Shown in pieces: positions 16,201 to 24,600 of a DNA stretch of 27,053 nt. How positions within the stretch are numbered: position 1 is the stretch's first letter; each line of letters begins with the position of its first letter. A program made the position numbers and the translations under genes. The DNA comes from Saprospiraceae bacterium UBA1994 (GTDB taxonomy: Bacteria; Bacteroidota; Bacteroidia; Chitinophagales; Saprospiraceae): NCBI GenBank assembly GCA_002335865.1, contig DDCY01000018.1:18123-45175 (forward strand), in the 5' to 3' direction. The notes beneath the pieces were generated by a model, which saw only the letters and a list, made by a program, of their open reading frames with translations, was not told where the DNA came from and did not search any database.

Positions 16201-18785
16201 AGTAATCCAATATCGTCACTCCAAAGTCCTAAGGTATCAGCGGGTTGTGTAAGCAATTCTGGAAGATTTAATATCTGTGGCGTCGCAGAACAAAGGCTTA
16301 TGGTATCACCAATACCTGCTGTAGGGCCTTCATCTATTATAATTTCTATTTCTATTTCGTCGAAACATCCCATATTATTGTCGTAAGCATAAATTGTATC
16401 CGATACGAAGATGGTATCCCCAGATTGTAATTCGATACCCATACCGTTAGGTTCTGTATAGTATGCTTGATTACTTGTAAGCAATGCTCCAGTAATAGCT
16501 GGTAATTCATATGTGCCGCATGTGTCGATGTCTTCAATAATATCGAGTATTGGTTCGGCCAGAATAGTTATTTGGAATGAAGGCTCATTTGAGGGGCAAG
16601 AAGATAAAGGATCGAAGATATAAAGAGTAGTATTAGTAAGAACAATATTGCCAGGAACATATATATTTCCACCACCATTCGGAGCTGTATAATAGGCTGC
16701 GCTTAATTCTACTCCAGAACCTTCTATTTCTGGAAGTAAAAGAAAACCACAAACGATGGTGTCATTGGGTTCATCAAATATGGTTTCTGGTAATATTTCG
16801 ATCTCTACAAAAATCTCATCAAAGCAATCTGAATTACCTGTATAGACATATAAGTTAATCGATTCTGTTATTAAATCATTTGCTGAGTAGCTAATTCCTC
16901 CTTGGTCTGACATTGTGTAATACATCTCATTACCACTGAGATTATTTCCAGTAATTTCAGGTAGCACCACACCACCACATTCTGAAAACGGGCCGATATC
17001 GTTTAGAGCAGGTGACAAGAGATATGTAATACTGACAATTTCTCCTAAATCAGTATTATCAGCGCACTCGTCTCCCGAAATGACTGAAATAATTTCTATT
17101 GTGGTATTACTGCTAATAGTAAAATCTAGACTTGTTTGGTTAACTCCTAAAGTGTATATACCCTCAGTACTTCCTGAATCATCTATAAAATCTATGGTAA
17201 CTATATGTTCTACTGACGGATCACTAAAGACAAATAGTACTTCGATTACTTCTCCAAGTATTCCATCTTCGTCACAAATAATACAATCAGTAGATCCGAT
17301 ATCAGAACAATAGAATTCTACAATTCCAACATCTCCATTATCGATAACAATAACATCTACCTCTTCGGGTTCTGACGTGCAGTCAGCATTAGATACAGTC
17401 GCGTATAATACAGAAGAAGGACTGACGTAAGGGGAAAAAACTTCATTTGTCAACGCGGGATCATCATAATAATTTACAGCATCTCCACTTCCACCATTTA
17501 CATCGCTATCCATCGCAGTTAAGTCAAATGTAGCAACACCTCCACCTTCATCGCATGCTTCAAGTGACGCAAAATTGGCCTCTGGAGTATCCAAAAATGA
17601 AACAGAAAAACCCGAACCTCCCACTACACCCTCGCAACCATTAGAATCAGTGAATCCGTTAAGTGTAAATGTTCCACTAAATCCGGCCGCTATTTCAGGT
17701 ACACTTATAGTTTGAGATCCTGAATCATAAGTTGGAAATATCCCACCAATATCATAACATATCGTAATAGCATCACTCGCCTCAAACCCTGGGGCATTGA
17801 AATTGATAGGAAATCCTATTCCAGTTATCGTAAATGTAAGATCAAGGTCATAAGGTGGTTCGCCCCCAACAAAATCAAATTTGATGGTAGTACATTCGCC
17901 AAAACATAGTTCTCCATCGGAACTTTGATCGATTGATGCAGTTGCACCTGAGTTAATGGTTATTTCTACTTCATCACTAGCATCATCAGCAGAGCACGAA
18001 GACGATGGGCTACAACCAGCATAATTCAATATCACTGTAGATCCAAATTCCGAGGCGTCAGGTGTGTAAGTACCATTAGGATTAGATGGGTCTGAGAATG
18101 ACCCTAGACCACCGCTCCACGTACCATCTCCATCTCCGTCAAGATTTATGGGACCATCTCCACAGTAGGTAAAATCATCACCAGCGGACACGGATGATGC
18201 ACTAGCTTCGATCACGAGATTATCAAAATAAAATTTCTCTGCACTAGCTTTATTTGCTGCGTATACTTTTATGGTAAGTGTATTTCCATTGAGTGGACCT
18301 TCATTCCAAGTTCCGGTAAAATTCCCTTGTGTTGTTCCGTGAACATATAATGACTGAACTTCTACTCCACCATCAATGATATACATAAAAACTATCTGAT
18401 CATGACTATTATCTGTACCTGTTCCAGTACACCCAAATTGTGGAGCTGTGGGGAAGTCATCTTCATAGTTTGTACTTGATGCTGAGTAATTCATTGAGAT
18501 CATAATATCTTGAAAACAAGAAATATCAATCTCCTCAAACTCAAAATAACCGCTTCCATCTCCACCGGACCCCGAACAACAAAACTCTCCATCAATATTA
18601 TTTACTTCGAATTGTCCTAATCCATTTATGCCAAAAAATGTTGTTCCACCTCCACAAGATGTCCCTGCAGAGTCTTCAATTGCTAAACATCCAGGAAGTC
18701 CATCTGCAATAACTTGCGCATAACTATTTTGGTAGTAAATAAATAAAATGATTAAAGTGATAAGTCTAAGATAATTGAGAATCAT
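13251..18785 (-). CDS. Giant repeat-containing secreted protein with type B T9SS sorting domain
   Basis: An 1844-residue exported protein. A Sec signal peptide ends at SYA (residue 23). An N-terminal domain of about 170 residues, rich in Gly, Ser and Cys, resembles a beta-sandwich but was not assigned. Residues about 591-818 hold three copies of an 80-residue unit (Cys...LP-I-G...YYT-x-PNG-G...CFDEI). Residues about 1270-1595 hold six copies of a 54-residue unit with the core G-Y-D-x-N-x-x-G and NGCDS-(T/I)-V-x-I-x-L. The last 90 residues are the gliding-motility-associated type B sorting domain (NVFSPNGDGSNDIF, IYDRWGNQIF, GWDG, SGVFVYFIEV). The protein is acidic, as expected for a surface adhesin or matrix component. 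No catalytic motif was seen. It is divergent from lysS and has a promoter-like element. Confidence 0.93.
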   Translation of the reverse strand: MILNYLRLITLIILFIYYQNSYAQVIADGLPGCLAIEDSAGTSCGGGTTFFGINGLGQFEVNNIDGEFCCSGSGGDGSGYFEFEEIDISCFQDIMISMNYSASSTNYEDDFPTAPQFGCTGTGTDNSHDQIVFMYIIDGGVEVQSLYVHGTTQGNFTGTWNEGPLNGNTLTIKVYAANKASAEKFYFDNLVIEASASSVSAGDDFTYCGDGPINLDGDGDGTWSGGLGSFSDPSNPNGTYTPDASEFGSTVILNYAGCSPSSSCSADDASDEVEITINSGATASIDQSSDGELCFGECTTIKFDFVGGEPPYDLDLTFTITGIGFPINFNAPGFEASDAITICYDIGGIFPTYDSGSQTISVPEIAAGFSGTFTLNGFTDSNGCEGVVGGSGFSVSFLDTPEANFASLEACDEGGGVATFDLTAMDSDVNGGSGDAVNYYDDPALTNEVFSPYVSPSSVLYATVSNADCTSEPEEVDVIVIDNGDVGIVEFYCSDIGSTDCIICDEDGILGEVIEVLFVFSDPSVEHIVTIDFIDDSGSTEGIYTLGVNQTSLDFTISSNTTIEIISVISGDECADNTDLGEIVSITYLLSPALNDIGPFSECGGVVLPEITGNNLSGNEMYYTMSDQGGISYSANDLITESINLYVYTGNSDCFDEIFVEIEILPETIFDEPNDTIVCGFLLLPEIEGSGVELSAAYYTAPNGGGNIYVPGNIVLTNTTLYIFDPLSSCPSNEPSFQITILAEPILDIIEDIDTCGTYELPAITGALLTSNQAYYTEPNGMGIELQSGDTIFVSDTIYAYDNNMGCFDEIEIEIIIDEGPTAGIGDTISLCSATPQILNLPELLTQPADTLGLWSDDIGLLTNDTDSTQVNITGTTGTINFMYVIENLECGNDTSHLQINIQEQFYAGGQDLITGCENDFGTIDLNTFWNIVGINDTIMVLGAETIDVTNPSVVDLSIVNPGIYNLQYIVGMMDTICLPDTANLTIQIDEALDAGEDVSTSTCEGNIVQLENVLQGNNTIGVFGDPGVTGALIGSNVDSEILGVGIFTFTHTVSSNGSCDGETIEIEIEVTNDVTAGVDVIDTLCYTGDVNLYDYLDGASQGGIFYDPNNGNAIIPDGILVIDVWPTLPAGTPLLVTAAYKVGDDIDCPVSTSTLELLILPEPKINLEASQTILCDNILDILIDYTYLANFGFTIEINGPLPELPISIPYVDFEPALPATEILALQINLDNYNLPAGIEYTISITSVIREDCFTNITEIPDTFVIGLQDTLLVNDIICVNESVTYDGQVYNASNPTGEIIIPRAGQCDSIILINLDIKDPATSLINTTLCTGQSITVGGTVYDETNPSGDFIFFGGSVNGCDSTVIIDLMFGDASVNDIVENICEGEILIFNSIIYDQNNLIGSDTLIGSSVGGCDSIINVNLTLLTTEIGTETTTTCDVTYGITVNGILYDINSPTGSETIVGGSANGCDSTVIVDITFLDTALGLEDSSICPGESIIVNGSTYDQNQLVGTEIFAGQSSNGCDSIVNISLTLLDIPEGNFINSSCDQNYELSINGNTYNIENPNGIELIANGASNGCDSLTNIQLNFEGITATSSIIQPDCNNSEGEVVITNISGVAPFFYEQSGGAVIEITEFPYTITGLSETGQLDFIDTDGCETIVTYLITEFNTPILSSEIIGNQIFVTGISIDEINSITWSSENGLSCNDCLNPTFVVIEDTDYNITINYGVGCEVTLSILVMAEETPVIPTYNIPNVFSPNGDGSNDIFYIIPGIAGSSQIISMTIYDRWGNQIFRKENYTTEIGQGWDGTFKGQELNSGVFVYFIEVLENDVIKPFYGDVTIVK
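13998..14978 (-). repeat. Six tandem 54-residue repeats in the giant T9SS protein
   Basis: Each unit is about 162 bases and encodes Cys...(I/V)-x-G-x-x-Y-(D/N)-x-x-N-x-x-G...GCDS followed by an alternating hydrophobic strand. Copies have diverged in DNA sequence, so they are old relative to the BspA-like repeats at the right edge. Confidence 0.8.
16330..17015 (-). repeat. Three tandem 80-residue repeats in the giant T9SS protein
   Basis: Units share Cys, (L/V)LPEI-G, (M/A)YYT, a Gly-rich turn, an (L/I)Y-x-(Y/F) strand, and two of the three share CFDEI. The pattern is that of Ig-like or HYR-like extracellular modules; the exact family is not assigned. Confidence 0.7.
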
Positions 18786-18843
18786 ACTTCAGGTGGAGTG
18801 TGTTAAACTAATACTTAATAAAATATAAATGTCTCTACGAAAA

Positions 18844-18871
18844 CAAATATATAGAATAATAGTCGCTACAA
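18844..18871 (-). promoter_or_regulatory. Promoter of the giant T9SS protein gene
   Basis: Minus-strand TATATTTG (18851-18844) matches TAnnTTTG and a TTG within CCTTGT lies 17 bases upstream. The expected leader is about 50 bases. Confidence 0.5.
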
Positions 18872-18898
18872 GGTCTGTTTTACATTGTATTGCAGCGG

Positions 18899-18923
18899 AA
18901 TTGCAAAATTTTTATTTGCAATT
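18899..18923. promoter_or_regulatory. 9-bp inverted repeat in the divergent region
   Basis: AATTGCAAA, a 7-base AT spacer and TTTGCAATT. It lies between divergently transcribed genes, so it is not placed as a terminator; an operator or leader element is more likely. Confidence 0.4.
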
Positions 18924-18972
18924 AATACTCGGTTAATTAGAGTTCAATAGACCAACTTTTGCTATTGATTTG

Positions 18973-18988
18973 ATCAGTAAATACTGAT
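18973..18988. promoter_or_regulatory. 16-bp palindrome upstream of lysS
   Basis: ATCAGTA-AA-TACTGAT, perfect 7-bp arms with a 2-base centre, about 55 bases before the lysS -7 element. The shape fits a dimeric repressor site. Confidence 0.4.
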
Positions 18989-19044
18989 TTTCAATTTAAT
19001 ATATAGTAAATATTATATTTATAAGTCATATGCTGCTTATTATC

Positions 19045-19052
19045 TATTTTTG
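19045..19052 (+). promoter_or_regulatory. -7 element of lysS
   Basis: TATTTTTG matches TAnnTTTG and ends 24 bases before the ATG at 19077. It overlaps the TTG at 19050, which argues against that codon being the start. No clear -33 TTTG was seen. Confidence 0.45.
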
Positions 19053-19076
19053 CAGTTCAATTTTTACAAGTACAAT

Positions 19077-20588
19077 ATGGAACAAACACTTAGCGAGCAA
19101 GAATTAGTAAGAAGAGAAAATCTTCAAAAGATCAAAGACTTAGGAATAGAACCTTATCCGGCAGCAGAATTTCCAGTTAATGTCTTATCGCAAGAGATAA
19201 AACAGAATTTCAAGAAAGGAGATTCTTCATATCAAGAAGTGGTACTTGCTGGTAGATTGATGTCACGTCGTATTATGGGTAAAGCTTCGTTTGCAGAGTT
19301 GCAAGACTCTGATGGACGTATCCAACTATATGTGAGTAGAGATGACATCTGCGAAGGTGAAGACAAGGCGCTTTATAATACGATGTTTAAGAAGCTTTTG
19401 GATCTTGGTGATTTTATAGGTGTCAAAGGATATGCATTTTACACTAATGTAGGAGAGTGTTCAGTACATGTAACAGAGTTAGTTCTTTTGAGTAAGTCAC
19501 TTCGACCATTGCCCGTAGTTAAGACGGATACTGATGGTACTATTTATGATTCGTTTACAGATCCAGAGCTTAGATACCGACAGAGATATGTAGACTTAGT
19601 AGTCAATCCAGAGGTAAGGGAGATTTTCCGTAAGCGTACGCAGATGTATAATACAATTAGGAATTTTTTTAACGAAAGTGGCTATCTCGAAGTAGAGACT
19701 CCTATCCTTCAGCCTATTTATGGTGGTGCGGCGGCAAGACCTTTTAAGACACATCATAATTCGTTAGATATGACACTCTATATGCGTATCGCTAATGAGT
19801 TATATCTAAAACGTTTGATTGTTGGCGGGTTTGATGGTGTATATGAGTTTAGTAAAGATTTTCGTAATGAAGGAATGAGTAGATTCCACAATCCAGAATT
19901 TACGCAAGTAGAAGTATATGTAGCCTACAAAGACTACGAATGGATGATGGATATGACGGAGGAGATGGTAGAGCGTATCGCTATGGATTTGCATGGTACT
20001 ACAGAAGTACAAGTAGGAGAGAATGTCATCAATTTTGCAAGACCGTGGAAGAGATTTACAATGTATGAGGCGATAGAGCACTTTACAGGCGTAGATATTT
20101 CTAAGATGAATGAAGAAGAATTATTCAAAACAGCCAAAGAACTTCATGTACCAGTGGATAAGTCTATGGGTAAAGGAAAGCTAATAGATGAGATATTTGG
20201 TGAGAAGTGTGAAGCACAGTTGATACAACCCACATTCATAACCAACTATCCAGTAGAGATGTCTCCTTTAGCTAAAAAACATAGAACAGAAGATGGCTTG
20301 GTAGAACGTTTTGAAGCGGTATGTAATGGTAAGGAAATATGTAATGCATTCACCGAGCTAAATGACCCTATCGATCAAAGAGAAAGATTTGAAGCTCAGT
20401 TAGATCTTGGAAAGCGCGGTGATGATGAAGCGATGGTATTAGACGAAGATTTCCTAAGAGCTATCGAATATGGTATGCCACCAATGGCAGGATTAGGAAT
20501 GGGTATGGATAGATTAGCGATGATTATGACCAACTCCAATTCGATCCAAGATGTACTCTTCTTTCCACAGATGAAAGCCGAAAAATAG
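19077..20588 (+). CDS. lysS: Lysyl-tRNA synthetase, class II
   Basis: Charges tRNA-Lys with lysine using ATP. The N-terminal OB-fold anticodon-binding domain covers about the first 140 residues (LAGRLMSRRIMGKASFAELQD). The class II core follows with RYRQRYVDL, motif 2 FRNEGMSRFHNPEFT, the LysRS-type CNGKEICNAFTELNDP stretch and motif 3 GMGMDRLAM near the end. The product is 503 residues, the usual bacterial length. The frame extends to a TTG at 19050, but that codon falls in the promoter element; the ATG at 19077 gives the usual MEQTLSEQE-type N-terminus. plsC follows 191 bases downstream. Confidence 0.97.
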   Translation: MEQTLSEQELVRRENLQKIKDLGIEPYPAAEFPVNVLSQEIKQNFKKGDSSYQEVVLAGRLMSRRIMGKASFAELQDSDGRIQLYVSRDDICEGEDKALYNTMFKKLLDLGDFIGVKGYAFYTNVGECSVHVTELVLLSKSLRPLPVVKTDTDGTIYDSFTDPELRYRQRYVDLVVNPEVREIFRKRTQMYNTIRNFFNESGYLEVETPILQPIYGGAAARPFKTHHNSLDMTLYMRIANELYLKRLIVGGFDGVYEFSKDFRNEGMSRFHNPEFTQVEVYVAYKDYEWMMDMTEEMVERIAMDLHGTTEVQVGENVINFARPWKRFTMYEAIEHFTGVDISKMNEEELFKTAKELHVPVDKSMGKGKLIDEIFGEKCEAQLIQPTFITNYPVEMSPLAKKHRTEDGLVERFEAVCNGKEICNAFTELNDPIDQRERFEAQLDLGKRGDDEAMVLDEDFLRAIEYGMPPMAGLGMGMDRLAMIMTNSNSIQDVLFFPQMKAEK

Positions 20589-20779
20589 TTTTCAGTATAC
20601 CATTTTAGTCAGTACTCTTTCTATCAGGGATAGCAGTATCTATGGATATACAAACGGAAATCGGTCTTCTGAATTAATAGTTAATTGTTTAAGCTTTTTA
20701 TATACACAAATAACCATACGCTATCAAACTCTTACTCAAAGTAATATCTATTTTCAAAGCCATATTTCTAGTAAAAACT

Positions 20780-21529
20780 ATGGCTATATTTCTATTGTGT
20801 TATCCCTTATTAATTTTGGTTTTTGGTAAGACACCAGAGCAAGCATTTCGCTTGCGTCGACGATGGATTAAATATTTTGCTCTCCCTATACTTAATATAA
20901 AATGTCAGGTAAAAGGTGAGGCTTCAACGACGCCGGCACTATATGTCTGTAATCATAGATCTTTTTCTGATCCAATTATTAATTGCACATTTCTGGATGC
21001 ATATGTAATAGCTAAAGCTGAAATAGCAAACTACCCAATCATCAATAAGGGTGCAGAGGCAACAGGCGTCCTTTGGGTCAAAAGGGAAAGTGTCGAGTCA
21101 AGAAATGCCACAAGAGAAAAATTGGTTGAAACATTACTGAGAGGTTACAACGTATTAGTATATCCAGAAGGAACCGTAGGTGTGACTCCAGAAACGCTTA
21201 AGTTTAGCAAAGGTACTTTTATTGAAGCGGCTAAAAATAATATTCCTGTAGTCCCAATAGCTTTAGAATATCGTGATACCAAAGATTTATGGCAAGGCAC
21301 GAATTTTTTGCAGCATTATTTCAAGCAGTTTGCTTCTTGGCGAACTGAAGTTAAGATGAGTTTTGGTCCGGCTATGACGTCTGATGATGGTCCTCAACTT
21401 TCGTTAGATGCGCAAGCTTGGATTAATGTGGAGTTGAAAAAAATGCAGAAGGATTGGACTAGAGTTGATTGGGGTGAATTTTACGAAGAAGATAATCAAA
21501 CTGAGACTACCACTAATAAGCAAGACTAA
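20780..21529 (+). CDS. plsC: 1-acyl-sn-glycerol-3-phosphate acyltransferase family protein
   Basis: Membrane-bound acyltransferase that transfers an acyl chain to lysophosphatidic acid (or a related lysolipid) in phospholipid synthesis. The catalytic H-x4-D motif is NHRSFSD (His59, Asp64) and the substrate-binding motif is YPEGTVG (around residues 128-134); WVKRES lies between them, near the FIxR position of motif II. A hydrophobic segment at residues 2-16 is a likely membrane anchor. The 249-residue length is normal. The C-terminal tail is acidic and Thr-rich. A small membrane protein gene follows after 53 bases and may be co-transcribed. Family members differ in substrate, so the plsC symbol is by family only. 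Confidence 0.88.
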   Translation: MAIFLLCYPLLILVFGKTPEQAFRLRRRWIKYFALPILNIKCQVKGEASTTPALYVCNHRSFSDPIINCTFLDAYVIAKAEIANYPIINKGAEATGVLWVKRESVESRNATREKLVETLLRGYNVLVYPEGTVGVTPETLKFSKGTFIEAAKNNIPVVPIALEYRDTKDLWQGTNFLQHYFKQFASWRTEVKMSFGPAMTSDDGPQLSLDAQAWINVELKKMQKDWTRVDWGEFYEEDNQTETTTNKQD

Positions 21530-21582
21530 TTTACTAATAGAGCGAGTCAAGGAATAGCTAGAAACAAATAACTAAATTAACT

Positions 21583-21897
21583 ATGAAAGGCTTACTGTCT
21601 TTAATAATTGGTGGGTTAAGTTTTATGCTCATAACTGGAGCTCAAATAAATGCATTTTTAGCATCTAATGCTGTTTTAATTATCGATGAAAATTCGTTTT
21701 TACCAACGGTGGTTTTTGTGCATTGGAGCATAAAGATGATTGCTCTATCTATTTCATTAATAGCTTTGTCATTTTCAATTAATTATTCTAGATCGGGTAA
21801 GCAAAAAATGAATGTGGCCAATAGGGTAGGAAGGTATTTGGCTTTGCTAGCAATCCTTCTGAGTATTTTTCCAGTCTATCAAGTTTTTTTAAAGTAA
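21583..21897 (+). CDS. Small integral membrane protein of unknown function
   Basis: A 104-residue hydrophobic protein with three probable membrane helices (about residues 4-24, 44-64 and 84-102) separated by short polar loops; the basic loop (YSRSGKQKMNVANR) is probably cytoplasmic. No family is recognised. It follows the plsC-like gene by 53 bases on the same strand and converges with msrB, whose 3' end is 46 bases away. Confidence 0.7.
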   Translation: MKGLLSLIIGGLSFMLITGAQINAFLASNAVLIIDENSFLPTVVFVHWSIKMIALSISLIALSFSINYSRSGKQKMNVANRVGRYLALLAILLSIFPVYQVFLK

Positions 21898-21943
21898 TCC
21901 TTTCAAGTCTGTTTTGTCTTTATCTTATAATCGCACTCTTGCC

Positions 21944-22312
21944 CTACTCCTTTACGAATTTTATACTCAGACTATTCACACAATGACGTGTATTAGTTTT
22001 TGTCAATCTCTCTCCGACGAACACATGACCCAAATGTCCATCGCAGGTATTGCAGACGATTTCTATTCTGCGTCCATCTGCATCAGGTACATTTTTTACA
22101 GCACCTTCTATTTCTTGGTCAAATGCAGGCCATCCACAACCTGAATCGAATTTACTGTTTGAAGTATATAGTGGCGTATTACATTTTCTACAGATGTAAT
22201 AACCATGCTCAAAATGTTTGTCATACTCACCTGTAAAAGGTCTTTCTGTTCCCTTCTGCTCTATTACTCGTGATTCCTCTGCAGTGAGTTTGTTATATTT
22301 CTTGTTGTCCAT
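21944..22312 (-). CDS. msrB: Peptide-methionine (R)-S-oxide reductase
   Basis: Reduces the R form of methionine sulfoxide in proteins, repairing oxidative damage. The 122 residues hold the whole domain. Structural zinc ligands are the CxxC pairs Cys41/Cys44 and Cys87/Cys90, and the catalytic Cys111 is in TRHCVNSLS. CGWPAF and GHLGHVF are typical family motifs. No signal peptide, so it is cytosolic. It follows msrA by 24 bases on the same strand and is very likely in one transcript with it, giving both stereo-specificities from a single operon. Confidence 0.95.
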   Translation of the reverse strand: MDNKKYNKLTAEESRVIEQKGTERPFTGEYDKHFEHGYYICRKCNTPLYTSNSKFDSGCGWPAFDQEIEGAVKNVPDADGRRIEIVCNTCDGHLGHVFVGERLTKTNTRHCVNSLSIKFVKE

Positions 22313-22336
22313 AATCTTGTATTTAATTGCTCTAGT

Positions 22337-22873
22337 CTACTTATATTCCTCTTTTATCATATGTGCAAATGACTTTTTGAGCTTACCTACTTTGGGAGAG
22401 ATCACTAGATGGCAATATGGCTTAGATTGTTGACCATTGTAATAGTTTTGATGATACTTCTCTCCCGGATAGTACGTGGTCAGTTCGGCTAATTGTGTTA
22501 CGATTGGATCTGAATACAATTTACTGGCTACTTCTTGAATAGATTTTTCTGCAATAGTTTTTTCTTTATTATCTGCATAGAATATCACAGACCTATATTG
22601 AGTTCCTTTGTCACCACCTTGTCTATTAAGTGTAGTAGGATCGTGAGCAGTCCAAAATATCTCAAATAATTGTGCTAAAGATATTACATCAGGATCATAT
22701 GTAATCTGTATGATCTCTGCATGACCAGACTCTCCCGTACATATATCTTTATAAGTAGGATTGATGATGTGACCACCCATATATCCTGACTCTACATGCT
22801 CTACTCCTTTTAGCCTCTGGAAAACTGCTTCTGTACACCAAAAGCATCCTCCACCTAATGTTATTTTCTTCAA
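22337..22873 (-). CDS. msrA: Peptide-methionine (S)-S-oxide reductase
   Basis: Reduces the S form of methionine sulfoxide in proteins. The catalytic motif GCFWC (Cys10, Cys13) is near the N-terminus, followed by the family stretches GYMGG, PTYKDICTGESGHAE, FW-AHDPTT and GTQYRSV. The product is 178 residues, without a signal peptide. The start is unusual: the codon at 22873 is TTG, an in-frame stop lies 10 codons upstream, and no ATG exists between them, so TTG initiation is strongly indicated because GCFWC begins only eight residues later. First gene of the msrA-msrB pair. Confidence 0.95.
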   Translation of the reverse strand: MKKITLGGGCFWCTEAVFQRLKGVEHVESGYMGGHIINPTYKDICTGESGHAEIIQITYDPDVISLAQLFEIFWTAHDPTTLNRQGGDKGTQYRSVIFYADNKEKTIAEKSIQEVASKLYSDPIVTQLAELTTYYPGEKYHQNYYNGQQSKPYCHLVISPKVGKLKKSFAHMIKEEYK

Positions 22874-23066
22874 TGTATTATTATTTTGTTCTAGAGATTA
22901 ACATAGTGGTATGTGGTAAAGTTTAAAAAAGAAGAAAGCTGGTTTAGGTCTTGAAAAGAGATGCAAACGGTAAATTTCTTTGACTTTTGGTTGTTAAGAT
23001 ATATCCTCTACAGCTTCGCAGCTATAATTTCTCATTTGCACAATAGATTTTGTAATCTTCAACACC

Positions 23067-24374
23067 TTATTTATCAAATATTAATTCAGTTCCAAGCCAC
23101 TCATTTAACTTCATGTAGAGCAACCTCTTTTCGTTGCCTGTCATATTTTTAATTCTAGCACTCGAGTGATGTTTATCTTTGAGAAAATACCAAATGGCAT
23201 CTATCCCTTCTGAGCTAGGCACAGCAGTTGCACTCCAAGTATCTAAATCACCATTGATGTATATCATTTGATTTCCATTCTTGGCGATCCACTTCGCTAC
23301 TTTATTCGTAAGTGTAGCATCAAATTTCACTTCCATCTTATTGGGAGTAAATGCAGCATGCGGATGAGGCTCATAGGGTAGGTATTTTAGTAATCCATCA
23401 AAGTCTTCTGTCTCATAGCCATAGTATCCCATTTGGTGCGCACTTTGGTAGTAATGAGAAGCATAAGCTTCCATACTCTCATCTGCGAAAAAGTCGAGGC
23501 CAACAACTTCTAGTAGGTAGTCTACATGATTTTCAAGAGTAGCATTTTCATTAGGTACTTTACTACAATCCCAGCCATATTGCCAAAAGCTAAATGGATA
23601 TTCGAGCACAGCATATTCATAAGCTTCGCCCAGAGATAAATAATTAAATTTTAATCCTTTTCCTTTGACAAACCATTCAAGTAGAGGAAGTATGGATTCA
23701 CGCTGTTGGAGCAGTCTCTTTTGATAGGCCAACATATTAGCTCTACACTCAGGAGTACCTTTTTTATCTAAGAAATCATAGATCCTTTGCTCTTCATATT
23801 CATAGTTGAGAGGGGCAACGTATGGAACGGATACATCTACATCATTAGGATAAAAATATTTGTAGAATATAGTAGTGGTACCTCCTTTGCTTATTCCTGA
23901 TGAAGCCCATTTGCCGTTGTATATATTGTCAAATAATTCCCGAATATGATGGTAATCTTGTGCTACTTGCTCAAAATTAAGATATTCGTAATCGAGGCTA
24001 TCAGGCATACTTTCACCAAAGTACCTATGTTCTACATTGAGTTGATTGGCGTCTAGCAGTTTTACTATTTCATTGATATTGTTATATCCTCTTGCGTATC
24101 CATTAGTAATGATCGTTGTAGTATTACTATACCCTTTGTGACTAAGCCATACTCGCTGATAAAAGTATCCAGCGTCTGGATTGTTATGATCTAATGGTTG
24201 CTTAACCATCAGCTTATAGGCAGACTGATAACCATCAGGCGTATCTATTTTATTAAAAATGACATCTGGCAATTCAAATAGTTTTTTCTCCAGTTCAGTT
24301 TGTGCCATTCCACTAACACCCACGAATAACGTGATTAGCAGAAAAAAATGTTTATACGAATTCATCAAAGTCAT
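23067..24374 (-). CDS. Secreted serine peptidase, S28/S37 (PS-10 tripeptidyl aminopeptidase-like)
   Basis: An exported alpha/beta-hydrolase-fold aminopeptidase-like protein. After the signal peptide (FFLLITLFVGVSGMAQ) come QPLDHNNP and RVWLSHKG, typical of the S37 family, then VEHRYFGES, the nucleophile motif SGISKGGTT, the likely acid in YINGDLDTWSA and the likely catalytic His in KHHSSAR. The frame opens further to an ATG at 24437, but the segment from there is highly charged and would hide the signal peptide; ATG codons at 24374 or 24365 are better starts. No T9SS tag is present, so it is probably periplasmic. Related enzymes release tripeptides from peptide N-termini, which would fit a role in scavenging peptides. 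It stands alone between msrA and the tRNA. Confidence 0.85.
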   Translation of the reverse strand: MTLMNSYKHFFLLITLFVGVSGMAQTELEKKLFELPDVIFNKIDTPDGYQSAYKLMVKQPLDHNNPDAGYFYQRVWLSHKGYSNTTTIITNGYARGYNNINEIVKLLDANQLNVEHRYFGESMPDSLDYEYLNFEQVAQDYHHIRELFDNIYNGKWASSGISKGGTTTIFYKYFYPNDVDVSVPYVAPLNYEYEEQRIYDFLDKKGTPECRANMLAYQKRLLQQRESILPLLEWFVKGKGLKFNYLSLGEAYEYAVLEYPFSFWQYGWDCSKVPNENATLENHVDYLLEVVGLDFFADESMEAYASHYYQSAHQMGYYGYETEDFDGLLKYLPYEPHPHAAFTPNKMEVKFDATLTNKVAKWIAKNGNQMIYINGDLDTWSATAVPSSEGIDAIWYFLKDKHHSSARIKNMTGNEKRLLYMKLNEWLGTELIFDK

Positions 24375-24512
24375 CTTGTTTTTTATTTTTATTAGATATA
24401 TTTTATTAGCCTCTTTCCTCTCTCTTTCGAAGGGCATTTGAAATATTTTTGGAGCTTTATAACTCGTTCCGTTACTAATGTAGTTGATTTTCGGAAATAT
24501 CAGTTACAATGT

Positions 24513-24542
24513 TTTGATATATAATTAACCTGAGTATATTTG
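24513..24542 (+). promoter_or_regulatory. Strong promoter of the tRNA-fMet unit
   Basis: TTTG (24513-24516), an 18-base spacer and TATATTTG (24535-24542) match the full Bacteroidota consensus TTTG-N19-TAnnTTTG almost ideally. It is the best promoter match in the window. Confidence 0.7.
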
Positions 24543-24600
24543 CGCACCGAAGGATTTAAATAAGGGCTAAAAGAAGTCCAATTTCAAGAAATAATAAATT

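Noticed and set aside
19050..19076. TTG start for lysS
   Set aside because: It overlaps the TAnnTTTG promoter element and adds residues not typical of LysRS.
24375..24437. Upstream ATG for the S28/S37 peptidase
   Set aside because: It would place 21 highly charged residues before the signal peptide.
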